Source of the DNA: Cerioporus squamosus
Lineage: Eukaryota > Basidiomycota > Agaricomycetes > Polyporales > Polyporaceae
Length of the DNA: 64,000 nucleotides
Direction: 5' to 3'
Assembly: GCA_022592435.1 (NCBI GenBank)
Contig: JABYQS010000049.1
Span: 62,001-126,000 of the forward strand
The notes under the pieces are model-generated. The model worked only from the letters and a program-made list of their open reading frames with translations, ran no database searches and was not told the origin of the DNA. Made by a program: the position numbers and the translations under genes. Of this stretch, positions 35,876-46,801 are shown one piece after another; the first letter of the stretch is position 1, and every line of letters starts with the position of its first letter.

Positions 35876-37646
35876 TCAGTAGTAGGCTTCGGCGCCAGCG
35901 TATGACTTGCTAGCTCCGCTGCCCGGCGACGCAGGAGACGTAGTGCCTTCGGCCGGGCTGCCAGTATCGAGCAGTTCCAAGGCCTCAGCTTCACGTCGTA
36001 TATACTCGACGGATCCAGGGCCGAAGGCGGGTGTTGGCTTCGCATATGGCTTCACCACGGCTGCAGCAATGCCAGCCGGGATCATCGCCTGCAAGTCGGA
36101 CTGCGGCGGAACCGGCTGGAAGAACATCTGCTTCCGCGTCAGCACAGTGTGTCCAAGACATGGAGGTCAGACAGACGAGCGCACCGTGTCGTTCATCTTC
36201 TTGTATCCCACCAAGAACGTGCTCGTGCTCTGCAGCTCCTCCTGCACCCTCACCTTCCTCCGCTCACGCATCTCCTTCTCGCGCTCCCCGCCGATCATGC
36301 CCCCCGAGCTGTGCCCGCTCTTCAGCTCCTCGAGCTCTCTCTTCGCCCACATCAGGAACCCCACCGCGACGCCCCCTTTGCTCGTCCCGCCGTGCTCACC
36401 CGCATCGACGCCCAGCCACTTGCGCGCAAACGCTGCATGCAACGCCACCTCGTCCGCGAGGTAGCGCCTCAACTCTGGGGCGACTTCTTCTCCGGTCTCT
36501 TCGCGCTCTGCAGACGGAGACTTGTCCTTGCCGAAGGGCACTTTGAGCTTTGATTTCGACGCGGACCTCGACGCCCCGGGCGTCTTGACGAGCGAGCGTG
36601 CCGAGGAGTAGAGTGACGCGCACTCGAGGTGAAGCTTCGCGACGAGCGCGGGGGAAGGGTGCGATTTGGGAGGGGCGGCCCAGGTGTGAGCGTGCTCTCA
36701 AAGGCGGCCTTGGAGAGGAGCTTGCGGATCGCGAGGTTCTGCGCGTCCGCGAGCGCCATCCTACGAGGGAAGAAGGATGGATTAGCGCGTCCCTCGTCAG
36801 AAGAGGAGCAGAAACGTACTTGCTGAGGCCGATCACGACTTCGCGGCTGAGGTCAAGCGGTCGTGGACAGCTCATGCCGAGGGAGAGGACGCGCTCGCGC
36901 TCTTTGTCCCACTCGGCGAGGCATTCCTTGCCGATATGCTCATACAGCCCTGCGGCTTTGCAGAGAAGGGTGACTGCGAACGCGAGTCGCTCGTCTTTGG
37001 CTTTCCGTTCGGTGTCGGAGATCGCGCGTTCGGTCTCATAGCGGCCGAGGGAGTGGACGACGGCACGCGCAAGGTTGGAGAGCGCGAAAGCATAGGTGAG
37101 GAGGGTGAAGATAAGCTCGGTGGAGAAGGTGGGTAGTGAGAGACGTGGTGAGTTGTGGAAGAGGGTCGAAGAGAGGGTCGTACGCCAACTGAACACTGGT
37201 GGACATATATCAGGGCGCGAGGATGAGGCAAGACAGGATAGCACGCACTTGGTTCCGACTTCAACGAAACCTCTCCACTGCCAATGCACCCGAGGAGCCC
37301 ATATAGCTTGGGAATATATTCGTCGAGTATCTGCGACCAGGACGGTCAGGAGGTGTTCGTGGTACAACAAGGGCACCGGTCCACACCAGTTACGGGCGAA
37401 GCTGGTGCATCTCGAGCGCGTGCAAGATGTCCTGCCTATCCTATCTTCGATTCTCACCTTGACAAGCTTCAGGTAGTCCTTTTCTCCGTTGTCCGTCCGC
37501 TTGCTCTCCTTCAGGATCGCACGCAAGTTCGCGCGGGCTTCAGTTGTGTCCGCGATGTCCACAGTGTACGTTGCGGTGGCGTCCACACATGCATCGGCAA
37601 ACGATATCGCACCAGTTGTGGGGAGCTCATAGAGGTAGCTTGTCAT
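35876..37646 (-). CDS. palC: pH-response regulator PalC (BRO1 domain)
   Basis: PalC links the plasma-membrane pH sensor to ESCRT-III (Vps32) so that the PacC/Rim101 transcription factor is activated at alkaline pH. It starts MTSYLYELPTTGAISFADAC at 37646, then TTEARANLRAILKESKRTD and EKDYLKLVK. After an intron come ILDEYIPKLYGLLGCIGSGE and, after another, FSWRTTLSSTLFHNSPRLSL. The BRO1 helices follow (TELIFTLLTYAFALSNLARA, LLCKAAGLYEHIGKECLAEW, ALADAQNLAIRKLLSKAAFE), then YLADEVALHAAFARKWLGVD and MWAKRELEELKSG. The C-terminus is QMFFQPVPPQSDLQAMIPAG plus a Ser/Pro tail ending GAEAYY. One apparent single-base loss at the G-run 36668-36670 interrupts PPLPKSHPSP; otherwise the gene is complete at about 480 residues. 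Intron positions and motifs make PalC a firm call. Confidence 0.9.
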
Positions 37647-39406
37647 TTACGAGGGCTTAGAGTAGTGAAGGGCAGCAGTACGAATTTGGAGTTCAACGTT
37701 CAGGACAACTCGAGGCTGCAACCCCAGCTGAGGAGAGCTGAGGACGACCTTGGCAGAAGACCGAGGTCCACTGCCACCCGGCGATCGCGGCCCGAGGGTC
37801 GCTGTACTGAACGACGTACTTAGTTGTACCTGGTTGGGTTGTGCTCCTCCTCCTACCTGACAACTCACGCTACTTGCACGCAACTTGCACGCCACCACTA
37901 CCTCGTTCCGATTCGCACCTTGGTCGTGTTTATGTAATTGAGAAACATCTTGCAATCGTACGCTGCTACGGTATCAAGCATTCAGGCCCCTCTGCATTGC
38001 CGCCGCCCTGCACCCTCTCGACTCTGCGAATGACAAACTCTGCAACCTTCATGTCAGCGACTCAAAGCAACCAGCAGCGTATGAAGGACTGTCAACCAGG
38101 GGACGGTTGATGTAAGGACTGGGATGTATTGTGAGCGCGACCATGGAATGGTGAGTGGGCGTAGAACGGAGCAGTCCGTCGGTACGTACTACGGACGTCT
38201 TGGATGACCCTTGTGAGTGTCGCAGTTCCCCCCCGCTCTTCGACATGCTGAGCGTAAACATTCTGTTATGAAGCCTCTCGAAGAGGTCGGAGGTTACAAA
38301 AATTTGGTCAGCTTGCGAGAATGTCTCCAGACACCATCGCCGCGCGAGACCCATCTGCCGCCACCTCCACAAAGACCCTCGTCCTCGAAGTGGCACAAAA
38401 GATGCGCTCTCTAACCAAACAGTTTCCATCGACCGATCGGAGCGATGCTGCTGGCCATATCGAGAGGTCCTGGTCCTCCATTTCCCGCCACCCATCGCCG
38501 CACGGACCACAAGTGGTGACGCACGCAGATGGCGATTCGGAGGAAGGAAGACTTCTGCCCAAGCTGTATCCCACAGGACTCGCAGCCTGGCTTCGAGAGA
38601 TAGGTGGAAGGGGAGTACGACAGGCTACGCACTGACAATGCTGCATGTCTGGGGCCAGGAACTCGTGCACGACCACCCTCTCCGCTTGCAAATGCGGGTC
38701 TCCGGGGGCATGTGAGTCAATCCAGCAAGCTTGGAGAATGCGCGATTGTTCCCGAGGACGACTACGACGAGGTGGTCTGGGCGAGGGGACGATCACGCAG
38801 GAATGAAAGTGAGTCTCGACAACGCTGCATCCAGATGTATACCGCGCTGAAATAAGGTTCAGGTTCTTCTCGGCCGCGTGCTAGCGGCAAACGGCGTTGC
38901 GCAGCGCACGCACGATGGTCATCCCACCGTTGCAGGTGGGGGGACTCCAGCATAGAGCTAGTACTTCGCGTTTGAGATCAACGACTCAGCAGCACAGTTC
39001 CGACGTTCGCTCAACATTGGGGTACAACCATCCATGTCGTACACAATTTCATAGAGATCAGTATGTCCCAGGTGCCGTCTAGGAAGAGGAACGTCTGACA
39101 TCTGACATGAGATGTAGCTCATTGTCTTGTTGGAGGTCCGTCCATCCCGCGATCTTGCCACGCAATTCCTCTCCTGAGATACCTAGCGCTATTCTTCTAC
39201 TAATGCTTGCGTGGAGAGCCACACTCCAGGCTTCTGGCTGCGGTGAAGCTTCCACTAATGCCGCCACGCATTGAATACTCCACAGCTATGTGTGAAACTC
39301 TGTCTGGCGTTTGGTATCGCTATCGTCGGAGCCATGAGCACATATACCGTCGCGGCGGTTACTAGACCTCGAGAGCCGTCACCATCCCTCCCCACTAACC
39401 GTAACC
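37647..39406. other. Intergenic region between palC and hydrolase copy 1
   Basis: About 1.76 kb between two divergent genes. Overlapping frames at 38308-38796 (-) and 38321-38635 (+) have no recognisable domain. The last 120 bp (from about 39290) resemble the region upstream of hydrolase copy 2, including a shared CTAGACCTCGAGAGCCGT block just before the start codon, so the duplication included promoter sequence. Confidence 0.5.
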
Positions 39407-42282
39407 ATGTCGTCAGGTAGCGACGTGCAGTACTACCACCATGGTCGGTTCCGTCTTGCTGGTGGCATTTTCCCAGATGCAATTACGGCGTACCGCACTT
39501 ACGGCGACCCGGCAAACCCATGTGTCGTCTTCCCCACATGTTATGGAGGGAGACTCGACAGTGCGTCCGTCCATCCTACGCTATTCTGTGACCTATGCTG
39601 AAGCACGAAAAAGACAAGGGCATGCTAGGCCAGGACTACATGGTCGGCCCAGACAAGGTATGTTCTCCACTTGCAGCAAACAAGGTCGCATTAGGAGGCA
39701 CTAAGAGCTGACTTTGCGTGGTGCAGGCATCAGACCCCACGAAGTACTACATCGTTACTTTTGCACTTTTCTCTAACGGCGAGGTACGCTCTCTTTCTGC
39801 GGGGAGGCCGAGTCTCCTGCACTTGCCCTGGGCTGACATTCACGGTCTATGCCCCAGTCCTCTTCGCCGTCTAACATGGTGAGCCATGTTCTGCCACACC
39901 TGCCAACACCGAGAACAATGTTCAATGTTGCCCAGTATAACATTTAGATAACATTTGGACAAAAGACTAAATGATATCCGGGGACCTGGGGGGACAACAT
40001 GAGGATGAAATTTTGAATGCTGACTGAGATGATATTTGTATGTTGGGTGGGGGAATATTACAATAACATGGTGCATGTTGTGTGGATGTCTTCTCTGGAA
40101 AACATTGGAAGGACAGTCAGACTATCATAATTACATTGTCGACCACAAATATTGGGACAACCTTGCAAATTCTTCTTTGATGTTATTGCAGTGGGCCGTC
40201 AAAATGGCATCAGAATGCTGTCCTGCTGCTCTCCTTGCCAACTTGAGGGCAACATTAATGAGAGGGCCAATATGGTTTCTGCTATACAACATCTGGGCGC
40301 CATCACAAATGACCCCACTATGTCTGCTCCAGCACCATCTAGGCAACATTTGGCTACAATCCTCAATATTAATATAATGTTATCCTCATGCCACCCATGC
40401 CGCCACTGGGGTAACACTTGGTTTTCTATCCCAGTGTTTTCTCAATGTTATCCTGGGCAGATCTGCCCCTACAACAGACACCTAGACAATGTCTCAAGTT
40501 TATCTGGCCTAACAGTTGATAAACATTGTGATAATAAAGTAACTTTTGTCAAGGCATTTGGCTGGACAACATTGGGACAACATTTGGTATGTTGTCTATG
40601 ATGTGGTTTGCATGCCTGTGTGGGCAGTGTTAGAAATCACATTTGGACTGTCGCTGGTATGTTTCCACTGAAGAACATAGGGAAAGGGACCAATATGCTA
40701 CTGATTTGCTGCTATGTGCATACATGAGAGAGACATGAAAGATTATTTAGCTATGTTATCCCTGCAAGAATTTAAATTGGTGACTAAATGCTGCCATGAT
40801 GTTCTCGCAGATGAAATTAGGGCAACATACTTGATTTCCTCATTCTGTTATCAGTAAGCAGACTTTAGGGTACCATCTAGGTAATATCCAGGACATTGAC
40901 CCTAGCAACAATGGCCTAACATCAAGATGGAAGTTGAAATGTCATATTAACAATTTCCACATGGTGCCCCAGCAAGCGCCTTGACAACATTTAGTCTTGT
41001 ATCATGATTATATTCGAATGTTATCCTGGACAACATCAGATATTGTCCTTGGTGCAAGTACTGGCGCTCACCGCTGACATTGCCGCCATTTAGCCTTTGC
41101 CGTACAACAGCCCATACTTTCCTGATGTATCATACGAGGACAATATGTGAGCTCCAGCTCCCAACAACGCCCGCAGTGCTCTCATAGGGGGATAGCCATG
41201 CCCAATACGCCGTGCTGACAAAGGCGCTCAACGTCAAGAAGGTATACTGCACGATTGGGTATAGTATGGGTGGTCAGCAGGTGGAAGTTCCCATCGTGAT
41301 TGCCCTCCCAACAAGCATTAATAGCTGCTGCGGCCTGTCCAGGCGTACTACTGGCCCGTCATGTACCCAGACTTCGTCGAGAAGTAGGCATCTGTTCAAT
41401 CCTCCTCAGGCCTGCGTATTTGACCTGCTGACACTCCACCAGGTTCCTCTCGATATGCGGCTCAGCGCGCACAAGCATGCACAACAAGTGGTGCATACTC
41501 TGCCTCGGCCTCCCAGTCTGGCTTGTTCATTGCAGCTGATGGTGTGTTTGCAGCGTCCTTGAAGGTCCGAAGGCTGCACTCGTCAATTCCAAGGACTTCG
41601 ATAATGGGTTCTACACGAAGGTCCCCCAGTTTGGCCTGTGTGCGTTCGGCCGCGCATACAGCGCCGGGGCCTACGCGCAGGCTGTATGTTCCATCTCTTT
41701 CTGCTCCCCGGAGAGCACATCATATTGATCGTGTCCAATTGTTTCACAGTGGTTTCGCGAGAACGGCTACCTGATGGGCGGCCAGAACTCCTCTCTGGAG
41801 GACTTCCTCCGCAAGGATTGGGAGGGTGGGTTCCTGGGGACCTGGGACGCGAACGATCTGATCACGCTCATGTGCACTTGGTACGACGGCGACGTTATGC
41901 TCATCGGGAAGTCGACATTCAGTGCGGCATATGACGAGAATGGGTTCGAGAAGACCCTTGGCGCAATCCAGGTGAAGGGATTGATCTTGCATTGCAAGAC
42001 TGACTATTACTTCCCGGTACGTGTATACCTATAACAACATTGACCTGTGGGCGCTGAGTCCTGGATCAGCCCGAAGACGGCGAGATCGAGGTGTCGCTCA
42101 TCAGGAACGGCGCAAAGCTTGTCATCATCAACTCTGTCTGGGGACATATGGGTACGTTGGGTTGTGCTTGCGGTCTTTTTCGTATGGTGACCATGTCGAA
42201 TATTCGCGCAGCTGGCGGAGGAGCTAATCCAGATGACAACGTGTTCATAAAAGCCGAAGTGAGGAGATTCCTCAAAGATTGA
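39407..42282 (+). CDS. Alpha/beta-hydrolase of the homoserine-acetyltransferase-like family, copy 1
   Basis: Multi-exon gene starting MSSGSDVQYYHHGRFRLAGG at 39407. Motifs in order: AITAYRTYGDPANPCVVFPT, SQDYMVGPDK, KYYIVTFALFSNGE, YFPDVSYEDN-IHAQYAVLTK, then the nucleophile elbow IGYSMGGQQ (Ser of G-x-S-x-G). Later come GSARTSMHNK and FGRAYSAGAYAQ, then KTDYYFP with the acid Asp and SVWGHM with the catalytic His, ending VRRFLKD. This is the MetX-like fold; fungal members are acyltransferases or esterases of mostly unknown substrate. All joined exons stay in frame. The intron at 39879-41093 is 1,215 nt because it contains a 1,144-bp transposon; the rest of that intron matches the 60-nt intron of copy 2. 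If the intron is still spliced, the gene should be functional. Confidence 0.85.
39909..41052. mobile_element. Non-autonomous terminal-inverted-repeat DNA transposon inside an intron
   Basis: AT-rich 1,144-bp insertion within intron 4 of hydrolase copy 1, absent at the matching site of copy 2. The left end (CCGAGAACAATGTTCAATG...) and the reverse complement of the right end (CCAAGGACAATATCTGATG...) form imperfect terminal inverted repeats. They share blocks such as ATGTTG, CCAG, ATAACATT and, about 55 bases in, AAGACTAAATG, so the repeats are roughly 65 bp long. Flanking 8-mers TGCCAACA (39901-39908) and TGCAAGTA (41053-41060) may be a decayed 8-bp target duplication. The interior is dense with AACATT, GGACAAC and TGTTATCC words and has no recognisable transposase; its frames (up to 149 codons) look like chance. 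The 8-bp duplication suggests hAT or the KDZ/Zisupton group (inference). Confidence 0.8.
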
Positions 42283-42977
42283 CTGCAAATTATGGCGGCG
42301 AGATGTTCGCCTGTGGCCTACATACTCGTGATGTGTAACCTCAACAGATTTGGTATGTGCAGTCATGTCTCAGGACCCTTGTCGCATAGTGAGGCATGTC
42401 TGGCGATTTAGAGTCTGCATGTTCAAACCCAGACATCGTCTTTCGGAAGGACACACACACAGCTGAGAAAAATCGACTGAAGTGTCGCGGAGACTTGGAC
42501 TGGGACTGAGCAGCTCTGGAGAGCGAGTGCACGGTGTTCCGCCTATCCTATATTTGACTTGTTCTAACCTCACCAAGTTTGAGGTAGTCCTTTTCTCTGT
42601 TCTACACACTTCATCGGCTTGCTCTGCTTTGGGGCCGCGCGTGAGTTCATGTGAACCCTAGCTCTCCGTCACAAATCATCATTCCCGCATGGGTATGTAG
42701 GAGTACATGCTTCATCATGACACCGTTCCATTCGCTTCAGGGCAGTGTTATCCCACTACTCCAAAGGATGGCTCAAAATGCTACCCTCATCATATGTTCG
42801 CGAGCACTGACTCCTTATCATCCTTGGACGAGGTGCACAATGTCGACTTCAAAGCAGCGAACAGCCCCTCAGTGGTTTAAAGGACAACTGGTGTATCTCA
42901 ATCCAACATACCTACCTCCCCTCGGCTTCTACATCTGCCTGCGCTTTGCTTCTCCCTAGCTGTTTTCAGTACTACAC
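42283..42977. other. Spacer between hydrolase copy 1 and an unknown gene
   Basis: About 700 bp. It contains a short palC-like fragment (reported separately) and a plus-strand stretch near 42745-42885 (reading DGSKCYPHHMFASTDSLSSL and on) that could be an upstream exon of the unknown gene at 42978. I could not find a splice join that keeps frame. Confidence 0.4.
42541..42630 (-). repeat. Stray fragment of palC first exon and splice donor
   Basis: The plus-strand sequence CTATCCTAT...CTCACC...AAG..TGAGGTAGTCCTTTTCTC.GTT closely resembles 37440-37490 inside palC, including the splice donor. On the minus strand it still encodes EKDYLKL, identical to palC at that place, followed by GTGAG. It is degenerate on both sides. 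This is a small duplicated piece about 5 kb from its source, within the hydrolase inverted duplication. Confidence 0.6.
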
Positions 42978-43858
42978 ATGTCCGAAGGACTCAAGTTTAC
43001 ATTGAAACTCTCGGAGGGCGCCTGGCACGATTTCAAGTGTGCATATCCGTCCGAGGGAACCTTTGGCACAAATTATGTGTTTAGCTCCAATATCAATCCT
43101 GTGCATCCCGTCTTCAAGTCATGCATTCAAGATGCCTGGGATGACCTCTGTGAAGGTTCTGCTGTCATGCAATCTTCCGGATACCAGGCCGTCGATGTCT
43201 GGAAGCAGAACATGAAGCAACCGGTGTCAGTGCGCATCATGCATGTCAAAGTCCTCACAGTCTCGTACCGTGGCAAGTATATGGACCCAGAGCCTGCCAC
43301 ATAGTGCGTGTCGGTGCCCGGGATCTTACTTTGGATAGATTGACTAATGCTCCACTCTTCACCAGTACACGGATCCCGCTGGTGATTGGAGTTATCCATG
43401 GAGATGCAGAAAGCCCCATGCTTGTCCATGTGGGCATAGGGATACATCCAATGTGCCACGAGAATCGAGATTTCTGCTTGGAGGTGTGCAAGCGTCTCTG
43501 GAGCCTGCTCGATATGGATACCCAGATCGGGACTGATCAATGGCCACCTATCCTCCACTGGGAGGCTCACATCCCATCAAACTCTGCACGCTGCGAGTTC
43601 CTCGAGGATGTCTACAAGATGCAGAATTTTGCACGGTCTGCTACCAAATTCTTAGCGTGGAGTACTCACAGTGGACGTGAGGGTTCCATTGAAGCCGAAG
43701 TCTATTATCGACCGCCACAGAGCCTGCTGGCCTCGGCGGCACCTACTCCCCGTGCCCCTGGTGCTGTGCACATCCTGGAACCGAATGACTTTCTCGAGGA
43801 TGATGATGCCGACTATTACGGTGATGGCTGTGAAGACTCCTCAGAGTCTGATAACTAG
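42978..43858 (+). CDS. Unknown protein with acidic C-terminus
   Basis: Two exons, 42978-43303 and 43366-43858, with a 62-nt GT-AG intron bearing a CTAAT branch motif, give 272 residues. It starts MSEGLKFTLKLSEGAWHDFK. Other visible segments are NPVHPVFKSCIQDAWDDLCE, YRGKYMDPEPATYTRIPLVI, GVIHGDAESPMLVHVGIGIH and FLEDVYKMQNFARSATKFLA. The tail is acidic (DDDADYYGDGCEDSSESD). I do not recognise the family. It has neither signal peptide nor membrane helix, and the composition looks like a soluble protein. The start may be further upstream, because a possible acceptor (TTTTCAG) lies just before it. It sits between the two inverted hydrolase copies, so it may be a passenger of that duplication or a gene that was already there. 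Confidence 0.55.
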
Positions 43859-44520
43859 TCCCGGAGAACAACCACTGGCATGGTCCGAGGAGACTTGGCA
43901 CCAGCCAAGTAATGGGTTCGTATGCTAATGCCACAGTCTGGTACTCACATGCTGTATGTCAGATTGTGTCACTCTGGCTCACCGGTGTCCCTTCTGAGAG
44001 CATGTGCCAGATCACCAGCATATTGTACTTACGTTCCGTGATGTTGTCCTGCGTTTTATCATGTACTTATATTCACGACCCGTCTGCTCCGGTTTGGCCA
44101 TTGCCAGAACATAGTGATATCCTGCATCGTCATATTCGTTCATTTGGGATCGGAAGATGCTGCGCTACACCGCAAGACGACGGTGTTACCTGCGGTATAT
44201 CAACAGCGGGGTACGAGACCAAGGCGAGACAACCGTGTGCACAGGAACCTACTCGAGACCCACGTCGCGTTGTCGCATTGTATACCTCTGCTCGAGCCCC
44301 TGCTCACGGCAGTGTGCTCTTGACGCCTCTGCTGCACTGATGACGTAGAGCAATCGATCTGAACGCTAAGCCCGCGCATAGAGGCCCGGACCATCGCCCC
44401 AGGATCTCAGCATCGTTGGGGACGATTGCAGACGTCACAATTCATGAGACGTATGTAGGTGGAAAGGTAGGTGGAAAGAACAACTTGAAGCGGACTACTA
44501 GGCCTATTGATATCGGGTAA
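43859..44520. other. Spacer between the unknown gene and hydrolase copy 2
   Basis: About 660 bp between convergent genes. Overlapping small frames at 43912-44394 have no recognisable content. No repeat was noticed. Confidence 0.5.
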
Positions 44521-46275
44521 CTACGGCTCAGTATTCAAGAATTCCTGCACTTTCGCTCTAATGAACTCATCATCGGCACTGTTAGAGCCACCGCCAGCTA
44601 AAATTCAACAGCATCGTGTAAGCGCGCATATACGAAGAGAACGCGGCCAACGAACCCATATGTCCCCAAACAGAATCGATCACGACCAGCTTCGAGCCAT
44701 TTCTCATGAGCGACACCTCGATCTCGCTATCCTCCGGCTGGACGGGCCAGCTTGAGTGAGTACCTCCTTCGTCTGAGCGCACGATAGATTGTTCGGACAC
44801 GTACCGGGAAGTACAAGTCCGTCTTGCACGGCATGATCAGCCCTCTGGCCTTGATCGCCCCAAGGGTGCTCGCGAACCCATTCTCGTCATGCGCCGCACT
44901 AAACGTCGACTTCCCGACGAGCGATACGTCGCCAGTATACCACGTATGTAATAGTGTGACGAGATCGTTCGCATCCCAGGTCTCGAGGAAGCCGCCCTCC
45001 CACTCGGTCCGGAGGAAGTCCTCCAGCGAGGCGTTCTGGCCGCCCAGCAGGTACCCATGCTCGCGGAACCACTACGAAACGCAAGGACGCGGTTAGTACT
45101 CGCGTTTAGCATAGTAGGGTTGATGTAGAGGAAGGACTGGACGTACCGTCTGCCCGTAGGCCCAGGCGCTGTATGCGCGGCCGAACGCACGCAGGCCGAA
45201 CTGGGGCTCCTTCGTGTAGAACCCATGCTCAAAGTCCTTCGAGTTGACGAGTGCGGCCTTCGGGCCTTCGAGGAAGCTACGAACGCGCCGTCAGCTACAT
45301 AGCCCAAATCGCACTGGGCAGGCCGAGCCAGGTCACTCACCACTTGTTGTGCATGCTCGTGCGCGCCGAGCCACATACCGGGATGAACCTAGCGGAGCGT
45401 CAGCAGGTCGGATTGCACGCGTCCGAGGACGATTGGACAGATGCTTGCTTCTCGACAAAGTCTGGGTAGACGACGGGCCAGTAGTACGCCTGGACAGGCC
45501 GCAGTAGCTATCAGCATTTGACGAAAGAGAGAAGCGCGGCGAGGATTGTCACCTGCTGACCACCCATGCTAAACCCAATAACGCAATATACCTTCTTGAT
45601 GTTGAGTTCCTTCGTCAGGACGGCGTATTGGGCACGGCTATCGGCCTGTGAGAACTCGCGGGCATTATACGGAGCTGGAGCTCACATGTTGTCTTCGTAC
45701 GATACATCGGGGAAGTACGGCCCGTTGTACGGCGGAGGCTAGGCAACGGCAATGTCAGCGGTGAGAGCTAGTGTCTGACAGGGTGGCGGAACGTGGCTCA
45801 CCGTGTTGGACGGCGAGGAGGACTGGGAAATAGATGGCGAATATCAACGCGCGGGGTACATTCAGGAGACACGGCCTCCCCGCAGAAGCAGAGCGTACCT
45901 CGCCGTTGGAGAAAAGCGCGAAAGTGACGATGTGATACTTCGTGGGGTCCAGTGCCTGCGACACGCAAAGTCAGCTCTTCAGTGCCTCCTGATTGCAACC
46001 TCGAGTGCTCGCAAGCGGAGAGCGTACCTTGTCTGGGCCGATCATGTAGTCCTGGCCTAGCAGACCATTGTCTTTTCCGTGCTTCAGAGTTCAAGGAGAG
46101 GCGTAGGTTGGACGGACGTACTGTCGAGTCTCCCACCATAACATGTGGGGAAGACGATGCATGGGTTTGCCGGGTCGCCGTAAGTGCGGTACGCCGTGAT
46201 CGCGTCTGGGAGTATGCCTCCAGCAAGACGGAACCGACCATGGTGGTAGTACTGCACGTCGCTGCCTGACGACAT
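44521..46275 (-). CDS. Alpha/beta-hydrolase of the homoserine-acetyltransferase-like family, copy 2
   Basis: Inverted paralogue of the gene at 39407-42282, with the same exon order and most residues shared. It starts MSSGSDVQYYHHGRFRLAGG at 46275; 16 in-frame codons lie upstream, so a longer start (46323) is possible. The nucleophile elbow is IGFSMGGQQ, the acid is in KTDLYFP and the His in SVWGHM, and it ends VQEFLNTEP. All exons join in frame. One intron (near 45448) begins GC rather than GT (GAGAA/GCAAGC), where copy 1 has GT. It has the ordinary short intron where copy 1 carries the transposon. It is divergent from RPS23, with 526 bp between start codons. The substrate is unknown; the pair may differ in expression or specificity. 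Confidence 0.88.
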
Positions 46276-46801
46276 TGTTGAGGCGGGTGCGAAGGGGTGC
46301 TTACGGCTCTCGAGGTCTAGCACCTGCGGCGACGGTCAGTATATGTGCCCAAGGGTGTGATAGCAATATTAGATGGCAGACTAAATTTCACAGAATCCGG
46401 TTTCTGTGGGAGTATTCACACATGCATGGCGACACTAGTGGAAGGTTCACCGAAGATAGGAGTATGCCCTTCCTTTCATGCAAGCGTTGGCGAAATCTAA
46501 GCTAACTCAAACGGGGAGTTCACCTCAGAAGTGCAGAATGGACGGACCAGCAATACATCGGATGTTCGGCAGTGATCAAACAAGACAATGAGTAGGAGAA
46601 TAATTTCATTCCTCGCAGCGGCATGGGAGTCTGCGGTACATCGTGGTTGACGGACAGAGGCTCTGGGCGCTAGAAGACTGATATTGTGGCTTGGGAGTCA
46701 CGTGCGAAGAGCTGCCAGGTACTTTGCAGTTCTGGGGGAGAATTGGAACTCCGACAGCAAGCCCTCTTCATCCGCCTCCACCACGCAAGTCGTCGTCAAG
46801 A
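46276..46801. promoter_or_regulatory. Divergent promoter region of hydrolase copy 2 and RPS23
   Basis: 526 bp between two divergent start codons. The left 100 bp resemble the upstream flank of hydrolase copy 1. I see no recognisable ribosomal-protein promoter element, though such elements are poorly known in basidiomycetes. Confidence 0.45.

Noticed and set aside
32694..37646. O-methyltransferase and neighbours as a secondary-metabolite cluster
   Set aside because: The flanking genes are an F-box protein and PalC; no synthase, P450 or transporter lies nearby.
40152..40601. Open frame of 149 codons inside the transposon as a transposase
   Set aside because: No catalytic motif or zinc finger visible; the frame is made of the element's repeated words, so the element is called non-autonomous.
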